DNA of 64,000 nt from Takifugu bimaculatus. Taxonomy: Eukaryota > Chordata > Actinopteri > Tetraodontiformes > Tetraodontidae. The notes under the pieces were generated by a model that saw nothing but the letters and a program-made list of their open reading frames with translations, ran no database searches and was not told the origin of the DNA. The stretch lies in contig CP034992.1 in NCBI GenBank assembly GCA_004026145.2, positions 7,470,135 through 7,534,134 on the forward strand. The letters run 5' to 3'. The translations under genes were made by a program, and so were the position numbers. The number at the start of each line of letters is the position of its first letter. Positions within the stretch are counted from its first letter, which is position 1. Below, in pieces: positions 34,943-47,500 of this stretch.

Positions 34943-37900
34943 CAGTGCGTACCATGTGCACGCGCTGGAAGCTAAGATGTGTACAGTATGCAAACACATA
35001 TATGGAGCATAAAGATGAAATATAACGGCAGCGGCAGCAGATATGTCCACGTATACATATGGGCAATCAATCAGCGTCCATGTGTCCCACACACACTCAC
35101 AAATAGCGTCTGTGTGTGTGTTTTCACTTGCGTCTTAATGAGTCCTGCTCTGACAGGTATTTTGATTACCGCCACATCTTTTTGTCGGCCAACACGGGGC
35201 TCGTTACGATGAAACCGAGGCAGACGCACATTAGGACAATGACATCAGAGCAAAGGTCGCTGTCCAGTGTTGTTTGTATGAGCGCTCGCAGTCCCGCGTC
35301 CCTGTGGAGCGCAATCTAGTGACTGTATATGTGAGGAAATGTGAGGAAAACTGCCACAGGATCATTGTTTTAAAGTCAGGGATACGTAAAGAATTTGATT
35401 GCACAAAACCGCGTCTTGTTAATTTTGTTTTGGTTGATAAAAGTTGACCGTTTCAAATTTAAATTTGCCCCAAACTCACTGCATCAAGATAAACAGCTGA
35501 TATATCTGATGATTAATGTGTGATAGGCAGGTTTCATCAAAATGTCTTCATTTGACTCGTGCTACTTTCCTGAAATGCAGTTTGCAGCTGAACCTGTTGT
35601 ATAACCTCTTTGCTACCCTGCACTTCCTGCATCAACCTGACATTGCTCTGGCATTACGCAAACATGGAGCTATTTATAGCAGCTCTCCTACCTGATTCTC
35701 TCCCTCCCGTTCTTTCCCTCTCTTATATTTGCATTTCTGCTAAGCAAACAGGAGTGTGTGGTGTCAAGTGCGTCAGTTGCTACTCGCTCGTCCCTTCTCC
35801 TCCCTGGGCCTCCGTTCTCTTCCTTTGGCTGGCCTGGAACTTTCCCCTCATGCCTCACCTTCTCCCTCTTCCTCTCCTCCTTTGTCCGTTTTCTCCTCTG
35901 CTCAATTGTTTTGCTGTAGATTCGACTGCTGTGATTAATGACCTCGGCGGGGAGGAAAGCAAATAGAAAACAAGATGTCCTTCTCCTCCTGATCTCCCCT
36001 TTTCTTATGTCACCGGCTCACATGCTCACTCTGGCTTCTGAGGGCAAAACAACCGGAATAAAATCTCCATCTCATAAGTCATATTTAATATATTCCTGCA
36101 GAGAAACGCCACCAGCTGGTATTTTATGGTAGTTTACATCGTTTGTGCGTCTCGGTTATTGGAGTACACGCTCCTGTTATACCTTTAAATCCATTTTGAT
36201 CCATTTATGATGTGAAATCATAAATCACTTGGCTACAATTAGCTGCATTAGCTACATTTTCCAAACCTGTAAAAGAGTTTTTAATATTTTGTGGTTTTAT
36301 GTGGATTGATTGGGGCATTTTGAACATGTCCTCCGTGTAAACTTACCAGCCTTTTCTGTGTTTTTGTTCCCTAAAATGTTGTTATTTGTTCCCATTCTAT
36401 GGTGAATTAAGCTCAGCTTTGACCAGTGCGAGTGGAAATAAACCCGATCATTTTGCCGTTACATGTGTGCGCCGCTACACTTCACTGACCAGTTGCGAAG
36501 CACAAAGAGGGAGGAAATTATTATTTTTACGCTTCCCTTCGATTTAGATTTTGCTTGTTATTCTAAGAGGCTTGCCCTGCGTGATGCATTCACGGTGCTC
36601 CACAGGGGCGCGGCCACCGTAGTCTCCGGCTTGCTCTTTGACATTCTGCATAATTGTTTTTTATTGGCCCCTCCTGCTTCCCGGAATCTGGTCTGCAGGT
36701 GTGAAAATAACCTCCGTCTCCAAGACACCGTCACATCCACCACGATGTGATTAGAACAGCGTGTAAAATCATTTTCCAGCAGCTATAAAAGAAAACGATT
36801 TCATTCTCGCCGCAGAACACAATGACTCTGGCAAACTAATAGTGCTATCAGAGAGGAATCATGGCGCAGGAAGTAAAAGTTCCATCAGTGGTAACATGGA
36901 AATGGAACCGGAGCTTCAAATTGAATAATGTCTGAAAGAATTGCCTTTGTGCTTCGGTTTAGTTGGTGTTTTGAGTGTGTCATATGTAAATTTGTAGAAC
37001 GAAAAAATCAGCAAAGACAACCAGGGAACCATCAGACCGACATCTGTAGGACCCATAAATAAAATCCAGTCCTGAACACATTTCAAACAAGTGTCCTGGA
37101 AAATGCGCTTTTATTGCACTGGGGTGTTGCGTAGCTATAAATAGAACCATTTTGTGTCCTACCAAACATCCTTTGTAGGTTGTCGTAGGCACGTGTCCAT
37201 CCCATCACGTGACCTTACAGTAGCAGCGGTAATTCATCTCCACCAGTACCAGCTGTCCTGAGGTGTTTTTCCATAAACGGTCGCGTGTGCTTGTGCACGC
37301 GTGTGTTTATCCTGCAGGCCCTTGTGTGTTTCGAGCCGTGGCCTCTGGCTTTTACCCCAGTGTTAATCACTCTTCAGCCAGCACAACCACAGGCTGCTGC
37401 TACTGTACCACCACAGCCCTCCACCTCTGCCTCGCTCTGCACTTCAGCGCGCCGCGTCAGTGGGCTTCCCCGTCCTCGCTCCTCTGGAGACGTCCTGAAT
37501 GCGCCGCCGGAGTTGATCTTGACCGCTCTGGACACGTCTGACCGTTTGGGAACTGTCCCGGACTCTGGCGGGATCATTTTGACCACACTTGCGCAGCGCT
37601 ACACAGGGAAGAATGTGTGAGACGGGAAGGCAATGAAAGGGATTTTCAAAATAAACAGCCTCAATTTGGTGATTTACTTATTTACGATAAAGGCAGCAAA
37701 GGCAGCAATGCTGTGGACAGAACACATCAAATAGTAAAAGTACAGAAACAAAGAAAATGCCACCTACACACATGCTCACATATTTGTGAGCTAATGCTAA
37801 TGGCTTTAGACATAATGATCACAACCACAGTCATGTCGTACAAAATAAACAAACAGCTCTCCCTTTGTATTATTATCGTATATTTTCCTGGGTTAACGCC

Positions 37901-38575
37901 ACAGAGTTGGACAATAAGCGATGAGGTGTCCAATGTAAGGACACCTCGTTGACGGCACGCAGGCTTTGCAAGGTTGTTAATGAGCCCTTGTTAGCATGTT
38001 GCTTAAATTGTTCTGATTACAGTGTAGCAACTGGATACACTTTCACTGACTGGTGCAATCGACACCAGCAACAAGGGGGTTTTATTTATGTGTTTTTTTG
38101 TGCTCCTGGATAAACGCGTCATGGTGCTGCCATATTGTTTGGTTCTCGATGACGGATCGTCTGTTGTTGCTCGAATGAGGTCAGAGCAACAGATAGTAGG
38201 AGGAAGAGATTTCACAAGAACTTCTCATTGAGCCTGAACAAAAGTAGGTCCTTGGAAAGTCCTGGACCTGCTTTCTTAAATGTCATTGCCTATTTGAATA
38301 TGTAAATCTCGTCTTTAGTTTTAATTTGACTGGCAAATCTGCTAAAGAGGTCACTCCAGAGAGTAGACTTTTACAATTTTGATGAGATTTGAAAGGAGGA
38401 GGAGGAGGAGACACCCGCTTGGACAGGCCTTAATCACATGTGTCTCTAATGTGAACTGTAATTGCCCACATCCACCGAGGTGTTTAAGCCAGGGCCTCGC
38501 GGTCGTTACACGGCCGCACTAGCCCGTTAGCGTCTCGGCCGGCCCGTCTCATCTCTCCCTCTCTTCTTTCCACAG

Positions 38576-38635
38576 TTTGATGGTGACAACATGTACATGA
38601 ACGAAAACAACCATGAGTTCATCTCACCCAACCAG
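38576..38635 (+). CDS. tox2: TOX2 coding exon (FDGD exon)
   Basis: This is a 60-bp exon with a strong pyrimidine tract and CACAG acceptor (AG at 38574-38575) and an ACCAG|GTGAGT donor, phase 0 on both sides. It encodes FDGDNMYMNENNHEFISPNQ. The FDGD start and its place after the LDYYH-K exon match the second coding exon of TOX and TOX2; the human TOX2 counterpart starts FDGDSAYV and ends STSQ. It is two codons shorter than the human exon. It belongs to the poorly structured N-terminal region that has been described as transactivating in TOX proteins. Confidence 0.92.
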
Positions 38636-39732
38636 GTGAGTTCACGTCCTGTCCTGTCCTCACCCGCCCAAGCTGTCTGATAATCAACATTATCATTCGT
38701 TACATTTGCTGTTTTATTTCCTAAAATAAATCATTCAAATAATATATGTCATTATCAAATGCAGGTACAACTGAAAGATGCTGAGAAGTAGCATATTTAT
38801 AAGATGTGACTGTGAATCATAATATTTATACACGCACTGTTGTGAGTCTCGATCTGGATATTTCCAGTTTCTCAGAAACAGGTTAAAAAGTTACTTTTTC
38901 CCAGCATGCACCTGGCATAATGCACTCTACTCTACTGCACTTGAACACTCTTTAATGCCCCCCCCCATTACTCAGTCTAACCCTGCGCACTTTTCCCAAA
39001 TGATACCCAGAGAGCATCTTTGTGTGAATCATTTATTGATTGTAACATTTGTGCGCTTTTGAATTTGGAAAACCTGCTGTTTCACCAACGCTGACTTGTG
39101 AGGACTGATGAAGTTTGAGTGGAAGCGGGAGGCAGCGTGCCTCTGCTGCACGCCAGCCGTGCCAGCACAGCTGGCCCTGAACAACTGGGAGACCATATGG
39201 TTGTGTTTGGACGGAGGATTTGTGGAGTTTGGGAGTAAGCCCATCTGACGCTCATGAGGGAGCCGAGAATTTGTCCCCGTCAATTGCAATTATTCGAATG
39301 ATGCCACAGGCTACAGTAGTTTTCCTGTTGCACCGTCTGCGGCGCTGGTTGGTGTGCGCTTGTGCACAGTTCTTTCGCCCCATTATCGACCAGTCTCGCT
39401 CATCGTTCGCTCTTTGTATCCTGGTGTCGATGAGTGTATCACTGGTTGTGTTGAAATAAACAACCCTGTACGAAAACACTGGCCAGAACACCAGAAATGT
39501 TCGGATGGAGACGAGCACGGACAGCGATTCCAAAGATGGAGGAAGGCAGGGAGGGGGAGGGGAGGTGGAAGACGTGATGGGATAAAAGCCGATTCGGCTT
39601 TGCTCTGTTTTATACTTTGTTTACGCAGGATCTCCTCATATCTGACATGTGCCTTGCTCGATTCTACGCTCCACCAAGTTCAGCCTGTCTTTGCCTCTGA
39701 CAGTTAGAAACACAGAGGGCCTTCAGGGTGGA

Positions 39733-39734
<2 letters not shown>

Positions 39735-39769
<35 letters not shown>

Positions 39770-39804
39770 GCACGCACACGCACACACGCACACACACACA
39801 CACA
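39735..39804. repeat. (CA)n microsatellite with CGCA interruptions
   Basis: About 70 bp of CA with CG-containing units. It lies directly 5' of the interspersed repeat copy at 39838. Confidence 0.95.
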
Positions 39805-39837
39805 TCCTCGTATTCCTATATTTGTGTGACACTAACG

Positions 39838-39975
39838 TTGTACATTAACCAACCCAACCAAACCTAAAACCAAAACTAACCTTAACCTTAAAATCACGTT
39901 GTAACCCTCAAACGGTCCTTTGAAACCGTGAGGACCAGCCAAAATGGACCCAGTCTGCTAACAGAAAAAGCATTT
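39838..39975 (+). repeat. Second copy of the CTAACC-rich interspersed repeat
   Basis: Degenerate AACC/TAACC units run into CCTTAAAATCACGTTGTAAC and then GAGGACCAGCCAAAATGG. The copy at 21.6 kb has the corresponding words CCTTAAAACCATGTTCTAAC and GAGGCCCAACAAAATGG in the same order. Shared order with divergent bases marks two old members of one dispersed family. Confidence 0.55.
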
Positions 39976-41342
39976 TTGTTCTTCATATGTAGCAAATAGG
40001 ACACGCGCACAAATACACGCACATGTACGGGGAAATATCTCATAAATAAAGCATTACAGCTGCAGCATAGATGTGACATACAGTATATTGAGTAGAAGTG
40101 GGATTGCATTGGTTGGATTTCAAAGACAAATTCTATTTAAAAGTATCTTCAAATTGAATGCTATTATTCCACCACAGCAACTACACCATTCCAGTGTACT
40201 ACTGTCCTTTTTTTGCTTCTCTTACTCACCTGCTGTGACTGTGACATTTATCCAGCTCAGAGCTGCTTCCACACATTTGTATGTGCACTACATTGTACAT
40301 CAAAAACACTCTTGATGTTTAATTCATATTTTAAACTGGTATTTTTAAAAGCTACACCGAACAACGCAGAGACAACAGCACAGTATAGATCTGGGAGGCA
40401 TCTTCAGCGACGTTGATGGGCAGAACGTTCCACACCCATTCAGATAAAGACATCTATCCCTTTTTGCTTTGACTTTTAGTTTTGGAAGCATTTAAATAAA
40501 TGAATACGAAAACAAATCTGAAAACTAATGAAAAATGAAGCTTACATTTATTTCTAGAACTGTGAATGTGCTTGTGCTGTTTACTGATTTAAAAATGTAC
40601 TTGTAAGATGCAACAGAGCGGGAAGATATCTGCAGGGTGGATTTTTCGTTTTCCATTAACTACTTTTTCTAGAAACTGTACATACAGTCTCGGCATTATT
40701 CTCAATATATTCCATTTTGAATAACAACAAATCGCATTGCCTGCAGCTCTTTTCTCTGCTTTATTATGTCTTGATTTCTTTCTGCTATTCTCTCCGACTC
40801 CCCCTCTGTTTCTCGCTCTTCTCTCTTAACTCTGTTCCATTGAAATGCATTTGGGTCAGTGGTTCTACCTCCAAAAACTCTGAAAATGTATTTTCTCAGC
40901 ATGTCACTGTTTTCACTCTATTGAGTCTTGCACACCTATAGAACTGGTTTTTCTTAAGTGGGTGAGGTAGGTTTATATAGGACACGTGTGTCGCACTGTA
41001 GCCACATCAAACAGCATGTTCTCATGATGAGTCATAAAGAAACCGGGTCAGTGCCATTGTCATATCGATGTTCCCATGAACATCAGACTGTGACCCAGCT
41101 AAGTTGAAGAATTTCTTCCAGTCTGTCTCTCGCTCTTTTTCTCTGCTCCCCCCGGCAGAGTGATAAAAGTGTTAGTGATTTGATGGCAGGGTCAGAGACC
41201 CCGGTCTCGGCATCGACAAGCTCTTCGTCCGGCCCTTTGGCCGCTCTCCATTGTCGTGGCAACCAGCAGAGTAACGATGCGTTGTACGACATCGTCACTG
41301 AGGTTTCCGTCGGTTCCTGCCGGACTCGGGCCGGTCTTTAGG

Positions 41343-41815
41343 TTCACACTGCATGCCAAACCCAATTTGTTGCTCAAATCTGAGCTCGAGGCTCTAGTGT
41401 TCACGCTGCCGTTTGCAAGCAATCAAATCAGATTGTGTTGCACTTCAGAGCCTGATCAGGATTCGGTTGTCATGGTAACTACGTCGGCTTCAGTACGTGC
41501 CCTAGCGATGCAGGTGGTGAGACTGGTATCAACACGGAAGTAGCAACACGGAAACGTGTGCAGTGATACAATGGACACACGGCACGGTCCAGTTTGGATC
41601 CGTGGTTCTGGTCCGGCCACGTTACCAGAAGGAATGTGCCTCTTGGGATTATTCTGCTGTCTAGCGTCTCTATTTTGATGATGCCACTCGCAGATTTTTT
41701 TTTTAAAAAAAAGTTCGAAAAATCAAATTCTCCTGTTCACACTACATGAAATCAGATTGTTACCAATCCAGATAAAATCCAGATCAATAAAAATAATTGG
41801 AGACTGCAGTGTGAA
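41343..41815. mobile_element. MITE-like element with 11-bp terminal inverted repeats
   Basis: TTCACACTGCA (41343-41353) is matched by its exact reverse complement TGCAGTGTGAA (41805-41815), giving a 473-bp unit. A GGTC lies just outside each repeat, at mirrored positions. The interior has no coding capacity. It carries a second CTGTTCACACT word near 41733 and repeated CAAATCAGATT / AAATCAGATTG words. The CAGTGTGAACGGG ending is common in fish interspersed repeats that I take to be non-autonomous DNA transposons. The superfamily and target-site duplication are not determined. An X-box-like GTTGTCATGGTAAC (41466-41479) lies inside it. Confidence 0.5.
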
Positions 41816-41971
41816 CGGGACCTTCGTGAAACCAGTCACAAGTTCAAACTTCTGGTGGTAAACCCTGAATTCTAACGTTCATTTTTTTGAAATCATGAAA
41901 TCATCTTGAACACTATTTTAGACTCCAGCGTCTCACTTCAGCCTTCCCCCTCAGGGGTTACCACACCAAAC

Positions 41972-42000
41972 CCTCCTCCTCCTCCTCCTCCTCCTCCTCC

Positions 42001-42035
<35 letters not shown>

Positions 42036-42041
42036 CTCCTC
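41972..42041. repeat. (CTC)n trinucleotide array
   Basis: About 70 bp of CTC/CCT units with two CTT interruptions, between the MITE-like element and the LINE fragment. Confidence 0.95.
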
Positions 42042-42052
42042 ACACCAACAAC

Positions 42053-42350
42053 TTCATGTCATGTCTTCTCTAACTTTGTCCTTATATCTAGTCTTAGGGC
42101 TTCCATTAGCTCTCCTGCCTGGTAGGCAGCAAACTTCTTTCAATATTGTCACATGCCTGAACCATCTCCTAACCATCTAACATGTGCTGCCCCCCAAATA
42201 AACTCATTCTTGATTCCATCCACCATTGCTAAGCAAAAGAAGCCCTTCTCTTCTCCTCAAGGCCACAGTCTCTAAACCAAACAACACTGCCTTGTACGCT
42301 CGCAGATACTCCTTAATCAGACATCACCCTATTTTTTCCCCCACCCAGTC
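42053..42350 (-). mobile_element. Decayed LINE (non-LTR retrotransposon) 3' coding fragment
   Basis: On the minus strand, three pieces in shifting frames match the C-terminal end of a fish LINE polyprotein, downstream of the reverse transcriptase core. They are, in order: KAVLFGLETVALRRRE, MVDGIKNEFIWGAAHVRW, and RWFRHV followed by PGRRANGSPKTRYKDKVRED. Family hallmarks present are LYGLETVAL, the R-NE-I-G-AHV block, RWF-HV, and PGRR-G-PK-R--D-VREDM. Frameshifts and small deletions separate the pieces, so it is a dead, 5'-truncated copy inserted antisense to tox2. The exact clade is not determined. Confidence 0.75.
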
Positions 42351-44470
42351 CAACCAGTCGAAGGTGACAATATATGATGGCCCCACATTGCAACACCCAG
42401 TTTAAGGACCTAAATGTGTCCTGGATATTTACATGCATGTCTTATTGATGAGGAATTCTGAAGCCGTTTCCTGGTTGGTTCTAGTCCGATGTGCAAAGGT
42501 GGTTTATGCCAAGCGGCGTCCTCGCGACAGAAAAGAAGAAGGCTTGTGATCAACAAAGCAAAGTGAGGCTGATGGTTGTTGATGGATATGAATATAAACG
42601 GCTGCTTGACTGGTGCAGCCGCGCAACCACGAGGCGCTCGTTCTTGTTCAGACTCTTATTTTTTAAAGTGGAATTTCTGTTGCTAACACTTAACACAGCC
42701 TTGCGTTCAAAGATAATACACTGTGGTGAAGGCTTCTCAGAGCTGTGCAGCAAATTGGAAGAAACAGTATACTTCATCAGCACTTTACCTCCACAATGCT
42801 CCACTTTGATGTCTCTCTCCCCCACCTATGAATTCATTTAGCAGAACTGCAGTTTGAGAGAAATATGTCGCCGAAAAGTACGAGCACCAGGAGGAAATGG
42901 AAGCGGAGCGGGAGGAGGAGAGACGGCGGAACCGCACAGGGGAATAATTCGGCTAATGGAGTGACTGTTTGGATATTCAGCAGAAGTAGGAACGGAGATT
43001 ATGATCTCGCAATTAGCGTAACAAGGTTTTATCGATTGGCTGCCGTTGTGGCGTCTTAACTGCCAAGGCGCTGCATGTGGTTTTAGCATGCACAGTGTGT
43101 GCGTAACCCAGCCAGTCACACCAGTCGCATGACTTCTGGAGCAGAATCCAGATCCAGTTTTACGCTCCAGTTCGCTCCTCAGTCATTATCTTGGCTTTAA
43201 AGCTGAAATGTTACATGGCTTTCAAAGTCTGGCAATAAAGTTTCCCACATTTGTGTTTCATGTGTGGTAACGGCTCTTGATGTTGACTATGTGTGTAAAC
43301 TCAAAAGTTTGTGTTTTTTTGTCTTATTTGGAGTTCAAAACTGGCTTTTTTTGTTGTTTTTTTTCAAACATAGGTTTGATGATATTTCTTGGCTCACTTG
43401 ACATGTTGTAAGTCATCGCTGGCAATGATTGCACGCCCCGCGGGTGTTGTAATTGTAATTAGAGAGGTGTTTGAGTGCCAAAAGCAGATCTGTGAGACAC
43501 AGAGAAGCAAGGACAGCTTGTAGATCGATGAAGGTTTGTTTTTTTTAATATGGCAGCAAGCACATGTGATAACGAATACATTTATAAAACGCACTGGCAG
43601 ATTGAAGTTATAATGAGGCCTTTATGTTGTTGCTAAGATGACTTGATAAGAGTTTTGGGGGGTGTGAGAAACTAGTTTCAGAGGCTAAACTGATCTGATG
43701 GGGATGATTAAGTGTACCGCTCCCCCGTGTCTCTCATCATCCCCCCATATGTTTCTCATGGGCCTTTGTAGGACACAATCCCACACTCCTTTATGTCCGA
43801 CCTTTGACAAATCTATCACCTCGTCCTTCTGGGCTCTGAATTAAAGGCCCATTCCACCTTTCCAGTTTGGATGAGTGATCCTCTTGTTTGGCGGCAGCCC
43901 AAAGCCCAGCCAGTCCGTCTGGAACCAGAAGTCGATTGGTCCAGCTCAGTCATGTGTGACTGACAGGAAGCCCGCTGATTGGGGGACAAGGTATCTTCGG
44001 CTCGTTGCACTGATTAAAGCCTCGCGGCGAAGTTTTGTGAACCAGCCTCCAACCCCCTCCTACCCCCTTCTCCAGCGCCGTGGTTCTGCTGGTCTGAATT
44101 ATGGCTCGGCTGCATTAGTCTGATTTACAACTTCCTCCCTGCTGTTTAGACTGGAGTTGGGGACCGAGCGTGGCAGGTTCCTCCTCCCCTGCACTTCCAC
44201 CTGTCCCCCTCCTCTACAGCTCCATGACCTGCCCCCTCCTCATCACCCCATATTCCCAAAATGCTCCGGAGTTCCCTGTTATGTCACCTCACTGTTGTTT
44301 TGTTCTTCTCACCGTGTCCCTCGCCATCACCCTTCCCCACCTTCTTCCTCACCACTCCACCACTCCCAATCTCTTCTCCTGACACCCCCTCAAATTTCCA
44401 TTATTCAACATTCATTCACCTTTTCCACACTGTGTATCTCCCCCTTGCTTCCCCCATCCCCATCCCCACC

Positions 44471-44472
<2 letters not shown>

Positions 44473-44507
<35 letters not shown>

Positions 44508-44531
44508 GCACACACACACACACACACACAC
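44473..44531. repeat. (CA)n microsatellite
   Basis: About 59 bp of CA with one CGCG interruption, following a long C/T-rich stretch (44155-44470). Confidence 0.95.
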
Positions 44532-47500
44532 TCAAATCTTTTGTGAAAAATGAAAACAAAGAGCCGCCTGCCAAAATATTTCTATAGCTGTTCGCTGACG
44601 AAGCAGAGACTAGAGACAATGCAAAAAGATGTGCAGGCATATTTGTCGCAGAGGCAGGAAGATTGAAAACTCTTTCTCTGTGGCCTCTTAGTCACTGGGA
44701 AAGACCCCCCACCCCCAACCCCCACTCCCTGTTTAAATGTCCTCCTTTAAAAAGCTCATCCGACATGCTACCATGTATAAACACACAGCTGTATATTTGC
44801 GGATGGCTCTAAATTCTGCCAAACTGGCCATCGTCCGGTTGCCGTAGGCGATTGGACGCGACTAACATCGCCCGTAATGTGTTTGGTCTTTCACTGCGTA
44901 TCCAGGGGACAGAATATAGTCGCACAAACATTCACATTTTCAGAGGCCATCGTATAACATGTTATAAAATATGCCAGATGCTCTGTTTCCTCTCTTAAAA
45001 GAATCGTCCTCGTCACTGACAGTACATTCAATTCAAAAACGCTCGTGAGGCAAATCTCCTGTTCAACTTTTATTCCCCAAAGTAACTCAGTTGATTATTA
45101 ATGCCTCATCTTCAAATTATGAAAAGAGCCCCGAGGTGACATTGATCCATGCTGAATCATTTGCTCACCTCTGAGGAATGAGGTGAGGATGTAATCTTTA
45201 ACCTGGTTAAGTGGAACAGAAATATTGACTTTTAAATCCAAGAGCAGCACTGTTCTAGTGGCTGGTCAGTCCGTAGTTTATTGAAGGGTAAAATTAGCAC
45301 AGAGCCCGTGTTATAATTAATGTCAAACTGGGAGGTTATTAGTAAAAAGAGACATCACCTTTGTGACAAGAAAGGCTGCCTATTTCATCTAACACAGTAA
45401 AATAATCTATTTTGCTGCTGCTAATGAGTAACACAGCAACCTCAATGACAAACGAGTACTTATTTATACTTTCTGCTCAATCTTTTTTGAGGTTTAGTTG
45501 TTTTTCCAATATTTATGATATTCCTAAATGTTATCATTTGGTGGTATCTAACCTGTGGTTTTGCCATATTTTGCAGGTCTGCATTCCACTAGCGTCATTA
45601 AAAGCTAAAATAAACTTCAAACAACTTCATCATGCTTAGCTTTGAAAGCTGAGATGTTGATATGCTGCAATGCTAAATATGCGCGGACAAACTGAAGTAG
45701 GAGCGGCAGCACTGAGCTCTATGCTGAGAGACAGGGAGGTTCATTGACACTGGAGAGCTGTCGCCTCCACTCCCCTCCGCGCCCCGCCAGCCTCTTATTA
45801 ACAATGGCACCCGGGGTACGAGGATCCAGATGTTTGTCGCAAGCACACACCAGCTGTGCGGGCTTCCAATACACAGCCTCATTGACTCATAACCAGCAGG
45901 GCACGTGCACTCAACATATATACACGAAGTAAGCGATCGCTGTTGAAAGAAAATTATTTTTTAAACATAAGGGATACCTGCAAAGTGTTATGAGCTTATT
46001 CTCTGCGTGAATTAAAACATAACAGTAGAGGACACATGGGCTTGCGTATGCATGCACACATTCCCTTGTTGTATGGCAAAGTTATTTGTGGGTGACAGGA
46101 TGCTAACAATTCTCAGAACAATGCACGTTTGTTTGGATGACTGCTCCATCAGCGCTTCCTTTGTTACTTTCAACATTGTTCGAATCAGTCTGTACTGATC
46201 CACCAACTCTTTATTGTGCTGCCTTTTTGTCCATTTAGCTGCTCCTGTAGCAGTAATTAGTTTTGTCATTCAGACACACTAGCGCCATTGTGCGCACGTT
46301 AGTAACAATTTGCCTGAGCACAGGAGAAATAGATTAAGAGCATTTAAAGTGGAGATATGTTGTGTTTATTTAGTCCAGAACTCTCATCTAAGGGTCCATA
46401 AATGTCCCCGAGCGCCAGGGATGTGCGTGCACCATCTAGCAAAGTTAAACCGGCGTCCCCTCTCCATGGAGACATGACTGCTCCGTACAGGAAGTGACAG
46501 AGGGGACTCTGGCGATAACGCTGCATGTCTGCCGGCGTAACGTTGTAATCCTAGATTCCCCCTGTCAGGCAATAAGTTTGATTATGGTCCTCATTTGAAA
46601 TGTTGGATCGCGGTTCACTTCCCTCCCCCTCCTTCCTCCACCTCCTCCTCTTCCTTTCCTCTCTTCCCCCACCTTCCACACAAAGTTGTATCAATACTCG
46701 TATCACAATCGCCCGAGGAAACCTGAGTATTCTTCTGCCCACCCACCCAGTTTGGGTTTTCCATGATCCTTGGCAACATCTGCATATCATTTACCGCAGG
46801 GCCCTTTGCTCCTTCTGTCCAAGGACTGCTTGTTTTTATTTATGAAAATTCGAACTCTCTCTCCTATGGAAATTGAACTCTCACATTTGTTCTCTGAGCT
46901 TTTTTGACATTATTCCATTCAGGTAAGAAGTCATTGGGGAATGGGGTTAATTGTTATTTCTGTTCCGGCTGAACGATCAGCTGGAACGACACTGTTGCTG
47001 CTGACAGATCGCCACCCTGACGCTCTTCCCGCTGCCAGCATCAGGAGTCATTAGGCGGCGAGGAGGAAACATGGGAGATGGGAAAACAAAAGACAAGATT
47101 GTCAGCGCTCATATTTGGGGGATCTAATTGGGAGAGAAAGAAAATCGCAGGAGGGACGTACGGAATCGAGCGGCAGAGGAGGCTTGGGTCTGGGCTGTGC
47201 AAACCAATGAGAGAGCATGCGAGAGACAGGCAGATAGAGAGGTACAAAAAGGTTGTGTTTATTATTTGATAAAGCCTCTATTATGACCTCAGCATGTTTT
47301 GCAATAGCTCTGGCTCTCCTTCAACGACTCAATGTGCCACTTCAAATTAGACGCTCGGGGTGAGGGCCTGTCTCATCTTTGCAAAATGCATTAGTGCGCC
47401 ACTCAGAGCCTTATACTGCCCAGGGTTAAACGCAAATTATATCATTTCTGTCATCCAATCAAATGGCACTGACCCCTCGACCTGCGAGATGAGTCAAATG

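Noticed and set aside
35610..35966. 118-codon plus-strand frame with hydrophobic stretches
   Set aside because: Leu/Pro/Ser content follows from C/T-rich DNA. No start context, splice signals or family resemblance.
44157..44587. Overlapping Pro/Ser/His-Thr frames of 108-129 codons
   Set aside because: C/T-rich sequence running into a (CA)n array; all frames are open for compositional reasons.
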